This document shows, one piece after another, positions 45,594 through 52,587 of a stretch of 64,000 nt of DNA (position 1 is its first letter; the number at the start of each line of letters is the position of its first letter). The DNA lies in the NCBI GenBank assembly GCA_017438975.1, contig JAFRUH010000033.1, positions 124,001 to 188,000 of the forward strand, given 5' to 3'. The notes below the pieces were generated by a model that was not told where the DNA came from, did not search any database, and was given only the letters and a program-made list of their open reading frames with translations. The DNA comes from Bacteroidales bacterium. Its GTDB lineage: Bacteria > Bacteroidota > Bacteroidia > Bacteroidales > UBA932. The translations under genes were made by a program, and so were the position numbers.

Positions 45594-46343
45594 ATGGACA
45601 GACCGAAACTTCTCGCCTCCCTCCTTCCCGCCCTGCTCCTGCTCGCGGGCTGCCAGGGCCTGAAAACGGAGAATTACTCCGAGACGCTCAAGCAGCCCCT
45701 CTCCGCCGACGGGCAGGACACCCTCTCCATCCAGATTTCCCTCGACTATCCTGTCAAGGGTGCGCCGGAAGAGGCCCTCGCGGCGATGACCCGGAATATT
45801 GCGACCGTCGCTTTCGACCAGGAGGCGGACCTCCCGACGATCGACGAGATGGCCCGTCGGTATGAAGAGCAGCTGACCGACCAGTACTTCGATGAGAACG
45901 CCTCCCTGAAGGGGAAGGCGGAAGCCGGCGCACTCTCCTGGGAAGACAATATCAACGGCTATTTTTCCGGGCGGTACAAGAAATTCGATGTCTATGTCAT
46001 CGAGTATTACAGCGACCGCGGCGGCGCCCACGGGATGAACTCCCTGACCCCGATCGTTTTTTCCCGCGAGACGGGAGAGATCGTTCCGGAGTCCTTCTTT
46101 TTCACCAACGGTTATCAGGCACGGATCGCCCCGCTCCTGCAGGAGGCGCTCCGGAAAGACTTCCTGGAAAGCCCTGAGACCTACGATGCCTTGTTCAAGA
46201 AAGACATAACCCCCAACGGCTGCTACGACGTGGGGAAAAACGGGGTGACCTGGTATTACCAGCCCTATGAGATCGGACCGTATTATCTCGGTGTGATTTC
46301 CGTGACCCTGCCCTGGAGCGCCGTCAAAGAATTCATCAGATAG
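45594..46343 (+). CDS. DUF3298-type lipoprotein
   Basis: 249 aa. MDRPKLLASLLPALLLLAGCQG is a lipoprotein signal. The C-terminal half (about residues 110-245) looks like DUF3298: IEYYSDRGGAHGMNSLTPIVFSRETGEIVPE and ITPNGCYDVGKNGVTWYYQPYEIGPYYLGVISVTLPWSAV. This domain is found in RsiV-like and other envelope proteins; its ligand in Bacteroidota is unknown. It lies between the S9 peptidase and the MGMT-like gene with gaps of 13 bases and 1 base. Confidence 0.75.
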   Translation: MDRPKLLASLLPALLLLAGCQGLKTENYSETLKQPLSADGQDTLSIQISLDYPVKGAPEEALAAMTRNIATVAFDQEADLPTIDEMARRYEEQLTDQYFDENASLKGKAEAGALSWEDNINGYFSGRYKKFDVYVIEYYSDRGGAHGMNSLTPIVFSRETGEIVPESFFFTNGYQARIAPLLQEALRKDFLESPETYDALFKKDITPNGCYDVGKNGVTWYYQPYEIGPYYLGVISVTLPWSAVKEFIR

Positions 46344-46344
46344 T

Positions 46345-46911
46345 ATGGCCAGGAAAATCGAATGGATCGTAACTGAAATCAACGGAAAGATCGCTTCCGT
46401 CGCCGCGGATTACCGCCATTTTGCCCGGCTCGCGGGGAAGATCGCCCAAATGCCCCCGTCTGCGGTCAGCACCGTCCAGACCCGGAAAATCAGCACGGAG
46501 GAGCTGGTGGACCTTTCATCCCGGACGCATTGGGAGGATCTCTACCTGCTGGGGACGCCTTTCCAGACCGCCGTGTGGAAAACGCTCTTCGACCTGACCC
46601 ACGGGGAAAAGGCGCCGGCCCTTCTCAGCTATACCGACTTCGCGGCTCTTTGCGGGAATCCGCAGGGGGTGCGGCCGGTGGCCCATGCCGTCGCGATCAA
46701 TCCGGTCGCGTTCATCATTCCCTGCCACCTTATCATCCCGAAGGAGTCGACGGACCGGGGGCGGGAAATCCGCGACGCCGCCCGCGAAACCACCCTTTTC
46801 AAAGGGAGCGACCTGTATCTTCTCGATACGATCGACGTCGGGGATTTCGCCTACGGACCGGAGATCAAGCGCGAGCTGATCAAACACTCGCTCTCGCACG
46901 GGAATCAGTGA
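46345..46911 (+). CDS. Methylated-DNA-protein cysteine methyltransferase (MGMT/Ogt family)
   Basis: 188 aa. The C-terminal domain has the full pattern GTPFQTAVWKTLFDLTHGEKAP, the arginine finger and helix in VRPVAHAVAINPVAFIIPCHLIIP with the acceptor Cys in PCH. The residue after the His, normally Arg (PCHRV), is Leu, which is unusual and may affect activity. The N-terminal 55 residues are short and basic, unlike the AdaA-type domain. It removes alkyl groups from O6 of guanine by transfer to its own cysteine. It starts one base after the DUF3298 gene, so it rides on that operon. Confidence 0.85.
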   Translation: MARKIEWIVTEINGKIASVAADYRHFARLAGKIAQMPPSAVSTVQTRKISTEELVDLSSRTHWEDLYLLGTPFQTAVWKTLFDLTHGEKAPALLSYTDFAALCGNPQGVRPVAHAVAINPVAFIIPCHLIIPKESTDRGREIRDAARETTLFKGSDLYLLDTIDVGDFAYGPEIKRELIKHSLSHGNQ

Positions 46912-46927
46912 GTTTCAGGAGAGGGGG

Positions 46928-47007
46928 CTCCTATGGGTCCACCGATTGGACCGGTAGGAGCAAAAACGCCCCTAAATGATCCTATGGGTCCTTGCCCTGG
47001 ACCCATA
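46928..47007. repeat. Pair of related hairpins sharing a direct repeat
   Basis: TCCTATGGGTCC occurs at 46929-46940 and again at 46980-46991. Each copy starts a hairpin with a 7-nt loop: 46928-46960 (CTCCTA and GGTCC pairing with GGACC and TAGGAG across a 2x2 bulge) and 46983-47007 (perfect 9-bp TATGGGTCC/GGACCCATA). The left arm of the first can also pair with the right arm of the second. It lies between the convergent MGMT-like and tonB genes. Confidence 0.7.
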
Positions 47008-47017
47008 AGCGCACCAC

Positions 47018-47045
47018 AAAAAAGGCCGGCTCGAAAGAGCTGGCC
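47018..47045 (-). terminator. Intrinsic terminator of tonB
   Basis: On the minus strand GGCCAGCTC, loop TTTC, GAGCCGGCC, then TTTTTT. A 9-bp stem with one G-T pair, 23 bases after the tonB stop. Confidence 0.85.
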
Positions 47046-47067
47046 TTCATGCTTTTGATTCCATCCT

Positions 47068-47760
47068 TTATCGGAGCTGGAAGATAACCGGGAAGGTGTA
47101 GGTAACCTTGACGGCGCGGTCACGCTGCTTGCCGGGTTTCCACTTCGGGGAGCTGGAAACAACGCGGACGGCCTCCTTGTCAAGGGATTCATCGACGCCG
47201 CGGAGAACCTTTACGTTGGTCACGCGACCGTCGGCCTCAACCGTGAACTGAAGGGTGACACGGCCGGAAACACCGTTTTCCTTCGCGATTTCAGGATACA
47301 CGAGCTTCGAGTTGACCCACTTGGAGAACTCGTTGGCATCTCCTCCGTTGAAGGAAGGCTTCTCCTCAACCAACTGGAAAGGAATCGCTTCTTCTTCAAC
47401 TTCTTCTTCCTTCACTTCCTCTTCCTTGTAGTCCATGATTTCAACACCGGTGTTGGCGTCGTCTTCAAGGCTAACGAAAAGGTCATCGACCTTGATTTCG
47501 TCATCGACGATATCAATCTGGTCGGAAAGGACGGGAATGTTCGGGGCCTCGGGCGGCGGTGGCGGCGGTTCGTTCTGGATCGCGACCATCTCCTCGACCT
47601 CGGCCATCTCGGTCGTGTCCTCGAGCGCGGCAACCTTCGTCTCCTTGGAGGAGTATTCAAAGGCACCGAAAACTACGAGAAGCGCGAGCACGAGACCGAT
47701 CTCGGTGAAAAGCAACTTCTTGTTTTCAAGACTTGCCTTGGCGCTTTTTTTGATTTCCAT
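47068..47760 (-). CDS. tonB: TonB-family energy transducer
   Basis: 230 aa. One membrane helix near residues 17-36 (LLFTEIGLVLALLVVFGAF), a proline stretch PPPPPPEAPNIP, a long acidic region (KEEEVKEEEVEEEAIP) and the C-terminal TonB domain VYPEIAKENGVSGRVTLQFTVEADGRVTNVKVLRG ending in PVIFQLR. It carries proton-motive energy from ExbB/ExbD to outer-membrane receptors such as the two SusC proteins in this window. It stands alone, with its own terminator. Confidence 0.94.
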   Translation of the reverse strand: MEIKKSAKASLENKKLLFTEIGLVLALLVVFGAFEYSSKETKVAALEDTTEMAEVEEMVAIQNEPPPPPPEAPNIPVLSDQIDIVDDEIKVDDLFVSLEDDANTGVEIMDYKEEEVKEEEVEEEAIPFQLVEEKPSFNGGDANEFSKWVNSKLVYPEIAKENGVSGRVTLQFTVEADGRVTNVKVLRGVDESLDKEAVRVVSSSPKWKPGKQRDRAVKVTYTFPVIFQLR

Positions 47761-47926
47761 AATACGTGGTTTTACGGTTTCTTTCTGATGTAAAGTTAGG
47801 AAGAGAAATCTGGCAAATCAAGAAAACCGGCTATTTTAATCTCGCAAACAGATTTTTTAACAAACTGATTTCCAGCATGTTAGCCTGTTATCTTACTCTC
47901 AAAATCTCGCACCCCGCTGAAACCGT

Positions 47927-48925
47927 CTATCGCTCAAGCAGGGAAAGGAACTCTTCTGCCGCCGGATCCTCCGAAGAAGAGATCCTCCCCTTCAGGCGGT
48001 AAATCCGGTTGTAGACATAGGGCTTGTCCTTCTCCATCAAGGCCGCGATCGTCGTCGAAGAGAAGCCGGAAGCGACGAAACTGTAGAGCAGGAAATCCTC
48101 CTCCTTCCATTTCGGGAAGCTTGCGCGGAGACGCGTCATGATCCCGTCATGGTTTTCATCCAGGGACTCCTCCAGGGCTTTCTGGGTCTTGGGATCGGAA
48201 CGGAGCCCCTCGACGATCGAGCGGACTTCCTTGAGGATCCGGGGCTGGAGATTGGACGTCCCTTCATAGACATAGAACTGCTCGCAGAGCCGGTCGAGCA
48301 TGTCGACCCCGGCCACCTTCGCCCCTTTCTCGCGCTTGTTCTCCCGGCTGGACAGCCGGTTCTGCAAATCCTCCGCGACGGACATCAGCCGGTCGTTCTC
48401 GTTCTTTTCCTCCATCAGGAGCTTTTCCGTCTGGACCTTCCGGGCGTGGGAATACAGGATCAGGGTCGCCATCAGGGCGACGATAAGCAGCAGAAAGGCG
48501 GCGTAGCGCATCCGGGACATCTCGATCTTCCTCGCGGTCTCTCGCGCCTTCATCTGGCAGATCATCCCGGAGGACTGCCGCTGCGAGGAGGCCCGGACGG
48601 AGCCGAGCAGCTGCCACGCGCGGATCGCGGAGAGCGCCGGCCCGTGCGTGTCGAAAAACACGCAGGAAGAGAGAAGGGCGTCTTCGGCTTCTGTGTCCAG
48701 GAAATAATAATTCCGGTAAAAGGCCTCCGCATAGAGATAGTCGTATTCCGCCCGGTTCCGGTCATCCGAAAGAAGCATCCCGTCATACCGGTCCAGGGCG
48801 ACGAGGGCGCTGTCGGGAGCCGACTCGACAAAGCCTGAAATCCGCTCCAGTTCCGACTCTGTCCGGGAACAGGAAAGAGCCAGCAGGACGCCTGCAAGGG
48901 CATATATGAGCCATTTTGCCTTCAT
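47927..48925 (-). CDS. Membrane-anchored HTH regulator with shortened TPR sensor (paralogue 1)
   Basis: 332 aa. A lipoprotein-like signal (YALAGVLLALSCSRT) is followed by a short helical region (about residues 25-120) that looks like one or two TPR units, a membrane helix near residues 141-158 (YAAFLLLIVALMATLILY), a coiled coil (about 160-200) and a C-terminal helix-turn-helix domain: LRASFPKWKEEDFLLYSFVASGFSSTTIAALMEKDKPYVYNRIYRLK. The C-terminal part is clearly related to 53752-55404. These one-piece proteins sense outside the inner membrane and bind DNA inside; targets are unknown. It is preceded by a perfect promoter that overlaps the one driving the small paralogue at 49175. Confidence 0.8.
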   Translation of the reverse strand: MKAKWLIYALAGVLLALSCSRTESELERISGFVESAPDSALVALDRYDGMLLSDDRNRAEYDYLYAEAFYRNYYFLDTEAEDALLSSCVFFDTHGPALSAIRAWQLLGSVRASSQRQSSGMICQMKARETARKIEMSRMRYAAFLLLIVALMATLILYSHARKVQTEKLLMEEKNENDRLMSVAEDLQNRLSSRENKREKGAKVAGVDMLDRLCEQFYVYEGTSNLQPRILKEVRSIVEGLRSDPKTQKALEESLDENHDGIMTRLRASFPKWKEEDFLLYSFVASGFSSTTIAALMEKDKPYVYNRIYRLKGRISSSEDPAAEEFLSLLER

Positions 48926-48932
48926 TTCTCCG

Positions 48933-48963
48933 CAAACATAACATTTTTACCGAAGACTTCAAA
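48933..48963 (-). promoter_or_regulatory. Promoter of the 332-aa membrane-HTH regulator
   Basis: On the minus strand TTTG (48963-48960), 19 bases, TATGTTTG (48940-48933): exact consensus. The start codon at 48925 follows after about five bases, so the mRNA is nearly leaderless. Confidence 0.75.
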
Positions 48964-48979
48964 AGTTTTATTATCTTTG
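48945..48979 (+). promoter_or_regulatory. Promoter for the leader and 162-aa membrane-HTH gene
   Basis: TATCTTTG at 48972-48979 is a good -7 box; a T-run at 48944-48948 could serve as -33 with a long spacer. It overlaps the divergent promoter at 48933-48963. Transcription from here makes a leader of about 190 nt with the competing hairpins at 49079-49166. Confidence 0.45.
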
Positions 48980-49078
48980 CTGTTAATTGAAAGCTTCATA
49001 ATTTAACCATACTGACCTTTTCCACCGTCCTGTTTCACTAAATGCGAACAAATCAATAAAGGCGGGGCGATGGAAAGG

Positions 49079-49166
49079 CCGTGTCAACGAGGCACGGTCT
49101 TTTCATCGTTTGCCTTTATGGGCCTTCGCATGCCTGTGAAACATTCGATGAAGACCGTGCCTTTTT
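49079..49166 (+). promoter_or_regulatory. Attenuator-like leader with mutually exclusive hairpins
   Basis: Segment 1 CCGTGTC (49079-49085) can pair with the start of segment 2 GGCACGG (49091-49097) around a 5-nt loop. Segment 2 (49091-49108) can instead pair with segment 3 (49146-49161): 11 bp, a 2-nt bulge and 5 bp, enclosing a 37-nt loop. The 2:3 helix is followed at once by TTTTT (49162-49166), eight bases before the start codon at 49175. This is the layout of a transcription attenuator placed directly before the gene. Confidence 0.6.
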
Positions 49167-49174
49167 GCTAAAAC

Positions 49175-49663
49175 ATGAAAAAGGCGCTATTCTTCCTTCT
49201 CCTCTCTTTTATCCTGTGTTTCTGTGTACTGCTCTTTCAGCTCCGTCAGGAAAGGAAGCTTCTCGAAAGGACCCTCCGCCAAATGGACACCCTCCGGGAA
49301 GAACTCATCCGGACGAAACGGGAAAACGCCCGGATCCTGGGAGAACTGTTCCTGCAGAAAAACGCATCCCTTCCGGAAGAAGAATGGTACCGATGGCTGG
49401 AAGAAGCGCTGGACCGGTACGAGAATAACGCCGTCAGGGAAGTCCGCACCGCCTTTCCCCGGTGCAAGGAATATCAGATCAGGCGCCTTTGCCTCTTTTT
49501 CGCCGGGCTTTCCTACCCGGCGATCCACACTCTGACAAAAGACTCCGTCGTCTCCTTGAAAGAAGCCAAATCACGCTTTCGGAAGCGGTTCCTCGCCCTC
49601 GGGACCGACTCCGGAAACTTCCTGGCCTCCCTGCTCGACGGACCGTCACATATCCTCCATTGA
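49175..49663 (+). CDS. Minimal membrane-anchored HTH protein (paralogue 2, no TPR)
   Basis: 162 aa. One N-terminal membrane helix (ALFFLLLSFILCFCVLLFQL, residues 4-23), a coiled coil (QERKLLERTLRQMDTLREELI, then RTKRENARILGELFLQ) and a helix-turn-helix domain with the family pattern VRTAFPRCKEYQIRRLCLFFAGLSYPAIHTLTKDSVVSLKEAKSRFRKRF. It lacks the outside sensor of its relatives at 47927 and 53752, so it may be a regulator that answers to dimerisation or to a partner. It lies behind an attenuator-like leader and is divergent from paralogue 1. Confidence 0.72.
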   Translation: MKKALFFLLLSFILCFCVLLFQLRQERKLLERTLRQMDTLREELIRTKRENARILGELFLQKNASLPEEEWYRWLEEALDRYENNAVREVRTAFPRCKEYQIRRLCLFFAGLSYPAIHTLTKDSVVSLKEAKSRFRKRFLALGTDSGNFLASLLDGPSHILH

Positions 49664-49720
49664 GAGGCAGGACAACTCTCTCAAGAAAAAAAGGCGGACC
49701 GGAGAATTCCGGCCCACCCG

Positions 49721-49868
49721 TTTCAGAGTTTAAGTTTAGTCCCTCCCGCGAGGGAAGGATTTTGCGGCGGCAAAAATGAGAAATCCCGCGGAAAAATCCA
49801 CGGGATCAAGGTAACACTTCTGATTTCTAATACTCTAATTATAAGCGCCTTACGAAAATCAAGGTAAC
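49721..49868 (+). repeat. Structured ~150-bp repeat, copy A (3' side of the esterase)
   Basis: It aligns along its whole length with 50904-51061 in the same orientation: GTTTAAGTTT near the start, then a G/C hairpin of differing sequence, GGCAAAAAT-AGAAATCCC and the hairpin ATCCCGCGGA-loop-TCCACGGGAT (stem identical in both copies, loop AAAA here), then two copies of ATCAAGGTAAC 50 bases apart. The hairpin just upstream (CCGGA/TCCGG) also has a differing counterpart in copy B. It fills most of the 260-base gap between the small HTH gene and the esterase. Confidence 0.75.
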
Positions 49869-49923
49869 GGATTCGCAAAGGACTGCTCCTGAAAGGGATC
49901 CTTCCCTCCAGATCAAGGCCGGC

Positions 49924-50712
49924 TCACTGGCGCTCGCGGATATACTGCAGCAGCAGGTAATGGGCCGGTTCCGCCATCGCACCGTGGCTGAATCCCCCCA
50001 GTTCCACGAAACGCACGTCGGGATGGCCGTTCAGGCGGAGCATCCGGACAAAATAGGCATTCTCCTCATAGCGCCCGTTCATCTCTTTCTCCCGGTCCCC
50101 GCTGATGACGAAGATCGGAGGTGCGTCCGCCCGCATATGGGCCATCGGCGCCAGGTCATCGATGGTCGGGGTCAAAGCGTCGATCCCCTGGGCTTTCCGC
50201 TCGGCAAAATGCGTGATGGACTGGCCGCTATAAGGGACGACGGCCGCCAGTCGGTCTGCATCGAGTCCATAGCGGGCCAGGTATTTCTTGTCCAGCCCCA
50301 GCATACTCACGAGATAACCGCCGGCGGAATGGCCCGCCAGGAAGACCCGGGTCGTATCCCCGCCGTACTTGGCCGCGTTCGCATAAACCCAGGCGACGGC
50401 CGCCGCCGCGTCGTCGATAATCTCCGCAACGCTGACGTTCGGGACCAGCCGGTAGCCCACGCTGATCACGAGGTGCCCGCTTTTGCATAGCGTTTCCGGA
50501 AGCGTCGCCTTCCCGCCCGTCAGACCGCCCCCATGGAACCACACGATGACCGGATGGCGCGCCTCATCCGTCGGCGCAGAAATCAGCAGCCGGCACTTCT
50601 CCCGGCAATACGCGTCCCCCTCCCGATAGATGACCGTCGTCGGAAGCGGGGTCTGTCCCGCCACCGTCCATGGCAGCAGGAACAATATCAGAATCAGTAT
50701 CTTCTTCATCAT
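49924..50712 (-). CDS. Secreted alpha/beta-hydrolase (esterase, BD-FAE/HSL-like)
   Basis: 262 aa from 50712 (MMKKILILILFLLPWTVAGQ, signal peptide; the second ATG at 50709 is equally possible). The oxyanion motif is HPVIVWFHGGGLTGG, the nucleophile is in VFLAGHSAGGYLVSM, the acid in PPIFVISGDREKEMN and the His in GGFSHGAMAE. Such enzymes release acetyl, feruloyl or other acyl groups from plant or mucin glycans. The gene is enclosed by two direct copies of a structured repeat, as if it were a mobile unit. Its promoter lies directly before the start codon. Confidence 0.88.
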   Translation of the reverse strand: MMKKILILILFLLPWTVAGQTPLPTTVIYREGDAYCREKCRLLISAPTDEARHPVIVWFHGGGLTGGKATLPETLCKSGHLVISVGYRLVPNVSVAEIIDDAAAAVAWVYANAAKYGGDTTRVFLAGHSAGGYLVSMLGLDKKYLARYGLDADRLAAVVPYSGQSITHFAERKAQGIDALTPTIDDLAPMAHMRADAPPIFVISGDREKEMNGRYEENAYFVRMLRLNGHPDVRFVELGGFSHGAMAEPAHYLLLQYIRERQ

Positions 50713-50716
50713 AATC

Positions 50717-50750
50717 CAAAGATACTGATTTTCCGGATTATTTGAACAAA
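50717..50750 (-). promoter_or_regulatory. Promoter of the esterase
   Basis: On the minus strand TTTG (50750-50747), 22 bases, TATCTTTG (50724-50717). The expected start of transcription is within a few bases of the ATG, so the mRNA is nearly leaderless. Confidence 0.6.
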
Positions 50751-50903
50751 AGACCCAGCCGGCGGCACAGAAAAGACCGGGTATCGGCAGAATGTCAAGG
50801 TAACAAAAACGCCTTTGTACGGCGCCAAGCGTGACAAACCCGGCTCTTCTTCTAGAAGGGGGTGCCCCAAAAGATTCTTCCTTCGGCTTTTGGCCCCCCC
50901 TGT

Positions 50904-51061
50904 TTTCAAAGTTTAAGTTTGTCCTCTCCGGCTCTCTTTCCCGGAAGGAAATTGCGATGGCAAAAATCAGAAATCCCGCGGAATAATCCACGGGATACGG
51001 GTTACATTTTCAACTTCTTAAATCCTGATAATCAGCCCCTTCGAAAAAAATTGGGTTACAT
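50904..51061 (+). repeat. Structured ~150-bp repeat, copy B (5' side of the esterase)
   Basis: Partner of 49721-49868. Same order: GTTTAAGTTT, a variable hairpin, GGCAAAAATCAGAAATCCC, the hairpin ATCCCGCGGA-ATAA-TCCACGGGAT, then two copies of GGGTTACAT. In copy A both end boxes read AAGGTAAC, in copy B both read GGGTTAC, so the two boxes change together within a copy. A hairpin CCAAAAG/CTTTTGG lies just upstream (about 50867-50893). The rest of the 504-base gap (50713-51216) holds another CAAGGTAAC (50795-50803) and small hairpins near 51077 and 51117-51148; I see no gene in it. Confidence 0.75.
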
Positions 51062-51216
51062 CGCTTGTCTTCCTTTCGCTCCGTAGCGGCCAATGCCCTG
51101 ACATTCAGCCGTTTAGTCCTCTCTTTTTGTCCTTTCGGAGACAGAGGAGGCGTATTACGTTGACTATCAACATGTTCTTTCTCGACTCGCCCAAGAACCG
51201 GCCGTTATCCATATTG

Positions 51217-51642
51217 TCAGCGGACCGGAACCGCCCTGATCATGGACGGTCGTTGATTACCCTTGTCGTCGATTTCGTACAAGGTTTGTAAATCTTCCGA
51301 AAGAGTGTATTCTACCCAAGAATAGATAACCCTCGTCAACGGAGTCGCCTTATGGCAAAGATGCAGGATATTGTCTTCGGTATACCAGTACTCAGAATCG
51401 TTTCTTATTAAAGTGCCGTCGATTCCGTAATAGGCATCGATGTATTTGAATTCTTCGTCGTCGAAACAAATAAAGTGATCCTCGTCGTTTACGCTTGCCC
51501 ACCAGCCGAACAGTCGTTCGTCGTGTGGCTTTGACATCACGGTTTCACGAAGGTTTTCATTGAGGCACTTCGTGCAGCCCGAAAAGAAGAAGGCAGCACC
51601 GCTGACCACTGCCAACAGAAAAAGATTATACCAACGATTCAT
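51217..51642 (-). CDS. Small lipoprotein of unknown function
   Basis: 141 aa from 51642 (MNRWYNLFLLAVVSGAAFFFSGC, lipoprotein signal); a start four codons earlier at 51654 is possible. The mature part is rich in acidic and aromatic residues (FGWWASVNDEDHFICFDDEEFKYIDAYYG) and suggests a small beta-barrel such as a lipocalin-like lipoprotein, but I do not recognise a family. Its base composition is lower in GC than the genes further left. The 11-base sequence GACTCGCCCAA occurs on both sides of the gene (51184-51194 and 51669-51679). It is downstream of the beta-barrel gene on the same strand, separated by a cluster of hairpins. Confidence 0.65.
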   Translation of the reverse strand: MNRWYNLFLLAVVSGAAFFFSGCTKCLNENLRETVMSKPHDERLFGWWASVNDEDHFICFDDEEFKYIDAYYGIDGTLIRNDSEYWYTEDNILHLCHKATPLTRVIYSWVEYTLSEDLQTLYEIDDKGNQRPSMIRAVPVR

Positions 51643-51714
51643 ACTATATCGCATTTACATGTACTCTTGACTCGCCCAACTATCCCCCGGTCCGCACAAA
51701 AATAACGCCAAAAC

Positions 51715-51842
51715 CCTGGGCGAGCTGATCTTGTGGGCCGGTTCACCCAGGAAAAGGGCCGAATTCCTGGACGAACCAGGGGCATTGTCGCCCAATAACG
51801 ACAATTCAGCACCGCAGGGCCAGGGAGAGACCTGCGGTGCTG
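51715..51842. repeat. Cluster of four hairpins
   Basis: In order: CCTGGG (51715-51720) with CCCAGG (51746-51751); CCTGG-acgaa-CCAGG (51766-51780); ATTGTCG with CGACAAT (51784-51805, 8-nt loop); and a perfect 12-bp stem CAGCACCGCAGG/CCTGCGGTGCTG (51807-51842, 12-nt loop). None has a U-run. The cluster fills the gap between the beta-barrel gene and the small lipoprotein, both on the minus strand. Confidence 0.7.
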
Positions 51843-51878
51843 GAAACGCCGGACGCCGTCCGGACGGACAGCGGGGCG

Positions 51879-52433
51879 TCAAAACACCCAGCCGGCGGAG
51901 AAATAATAAGCCGGTTGCGCCGCGCGGAAAACACGGGAACTATAATGAAGATGGCCAACGGTCAGACGAAGGTGATGGAACAGCTCAACCCCGGCCCGGG
52001 CGTGAAGATCGAGGCCCCATTCTTTCCAGGGTCTGCTTTCTCCGGACAAGCCATGCTGGTACTGAGGTCCGGCACCAACCCCGATAAAGGGAGACACGTT
52101 TTTGCTATAAAACATCCGGTATTCGGCAAGGGCATTCAGCGTATGTGTAAGATACGAGAACGAACGGAGGGTCTTTTCGTTATTATCTTCCTCCATAACT
52201 TGGCTCCACTCGGGCATCAGCTGGTACTGCACGCCCAGATGAAATCCTTTCCAGAGTTGGTAGCGGTACTCTCCATATAGATTCGCCGCGAAACGCTGAT
52301 TCGACCCGTCTCCATAATCCAGCGTCATTTCTCCGGGGAATGATACGCCGCCGCCGCATTCGAACGAACTTCTGTTCTGGGCCCCGAGCATCATCGGTGC
52401 CAAAATCATCATCAGTGCAAGTAATCTTTTCAT
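51879..52433 (-). CDS. Outer-membrane beta-barrel protein (opacity-like porin type)
   Basis: 184 aa. MKRLLALMMILAPMMLGAQ is a signal peptide. Alternating strands with aromatic girdles follow (RFAANLYGEYRYQLWKGFHLGVQYQLMP; TLNALAEYRMFYSKNVSPFIGVGAGPQY; GLDLHARAGVELFHHLRLTVGHLHY), and the protein ends in AYYFSAGWVF, with the C-terminal Phe that outer-membrane barrels use for insertion. An eight-stranded barrel is likely. Ligand or function unknown. It lies between two small lipoprotein genes on the same strand. Confidence 0.82.
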   Translation of the reverse strand: MKRLLALMMILAPMMLGAQNRSSFECGGGVSFPGEMTLDYGDGSNQRFAANLYGEYRYQLWKGFHLGVQYQLMPEWSQVMEEDNNEKTLRSFSYLTHTLNALAEYRMFYSKNVSPFIGVGAGPQYQHGLSGESRPWKEWGLDLHARAGVELFHHLRLTVGHLHYSSRVFRAAQPAYYFSAGWVF

Positions 52434-52508
52434 TTTTCCTCCTTGTGTTTTACGGGTCTAACCCTAAGTATTCATGTTCATAGGCCTAAAAACGAGTCCC
52501 TCACCGGG

Positions 52509-52554
52509 TTCGCCCATGGAACCCGCCATCATTATGGGGCTTTCCATGGGCGAA
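52509..52554 (-). promoter_or_regulatory. Competing hairpins between the lipoprotein and beta-barrel genes
   Basis: TTCGCCCATGGAA (52509-52521) and TTCCATGGGCGAA (52542-52554) form a perfect 13-bp pair. On the minus strand the distal arm can instead fold on itself as GGGTTC-7 nt-GAACCC (52525-52507), which is followed by GAGGGACTC and GTTTTT. This is again an either/or arrangement near a U-run, and could be an attenuator or a terminator. Confidence 0.5.
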
Positions 52555-52587
52555 GGGTCCCGAATGACGTTTTTTCAGCCGAAGCGA

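Noticed and set aside
49721-51061. Integron attC sites around the esterase
   Set aside because: The core sites GTTRRRY and RYYYAAC of attC are not present in the expected places and no integron integrase is in the window; kept only as an unexplained structured repeat.
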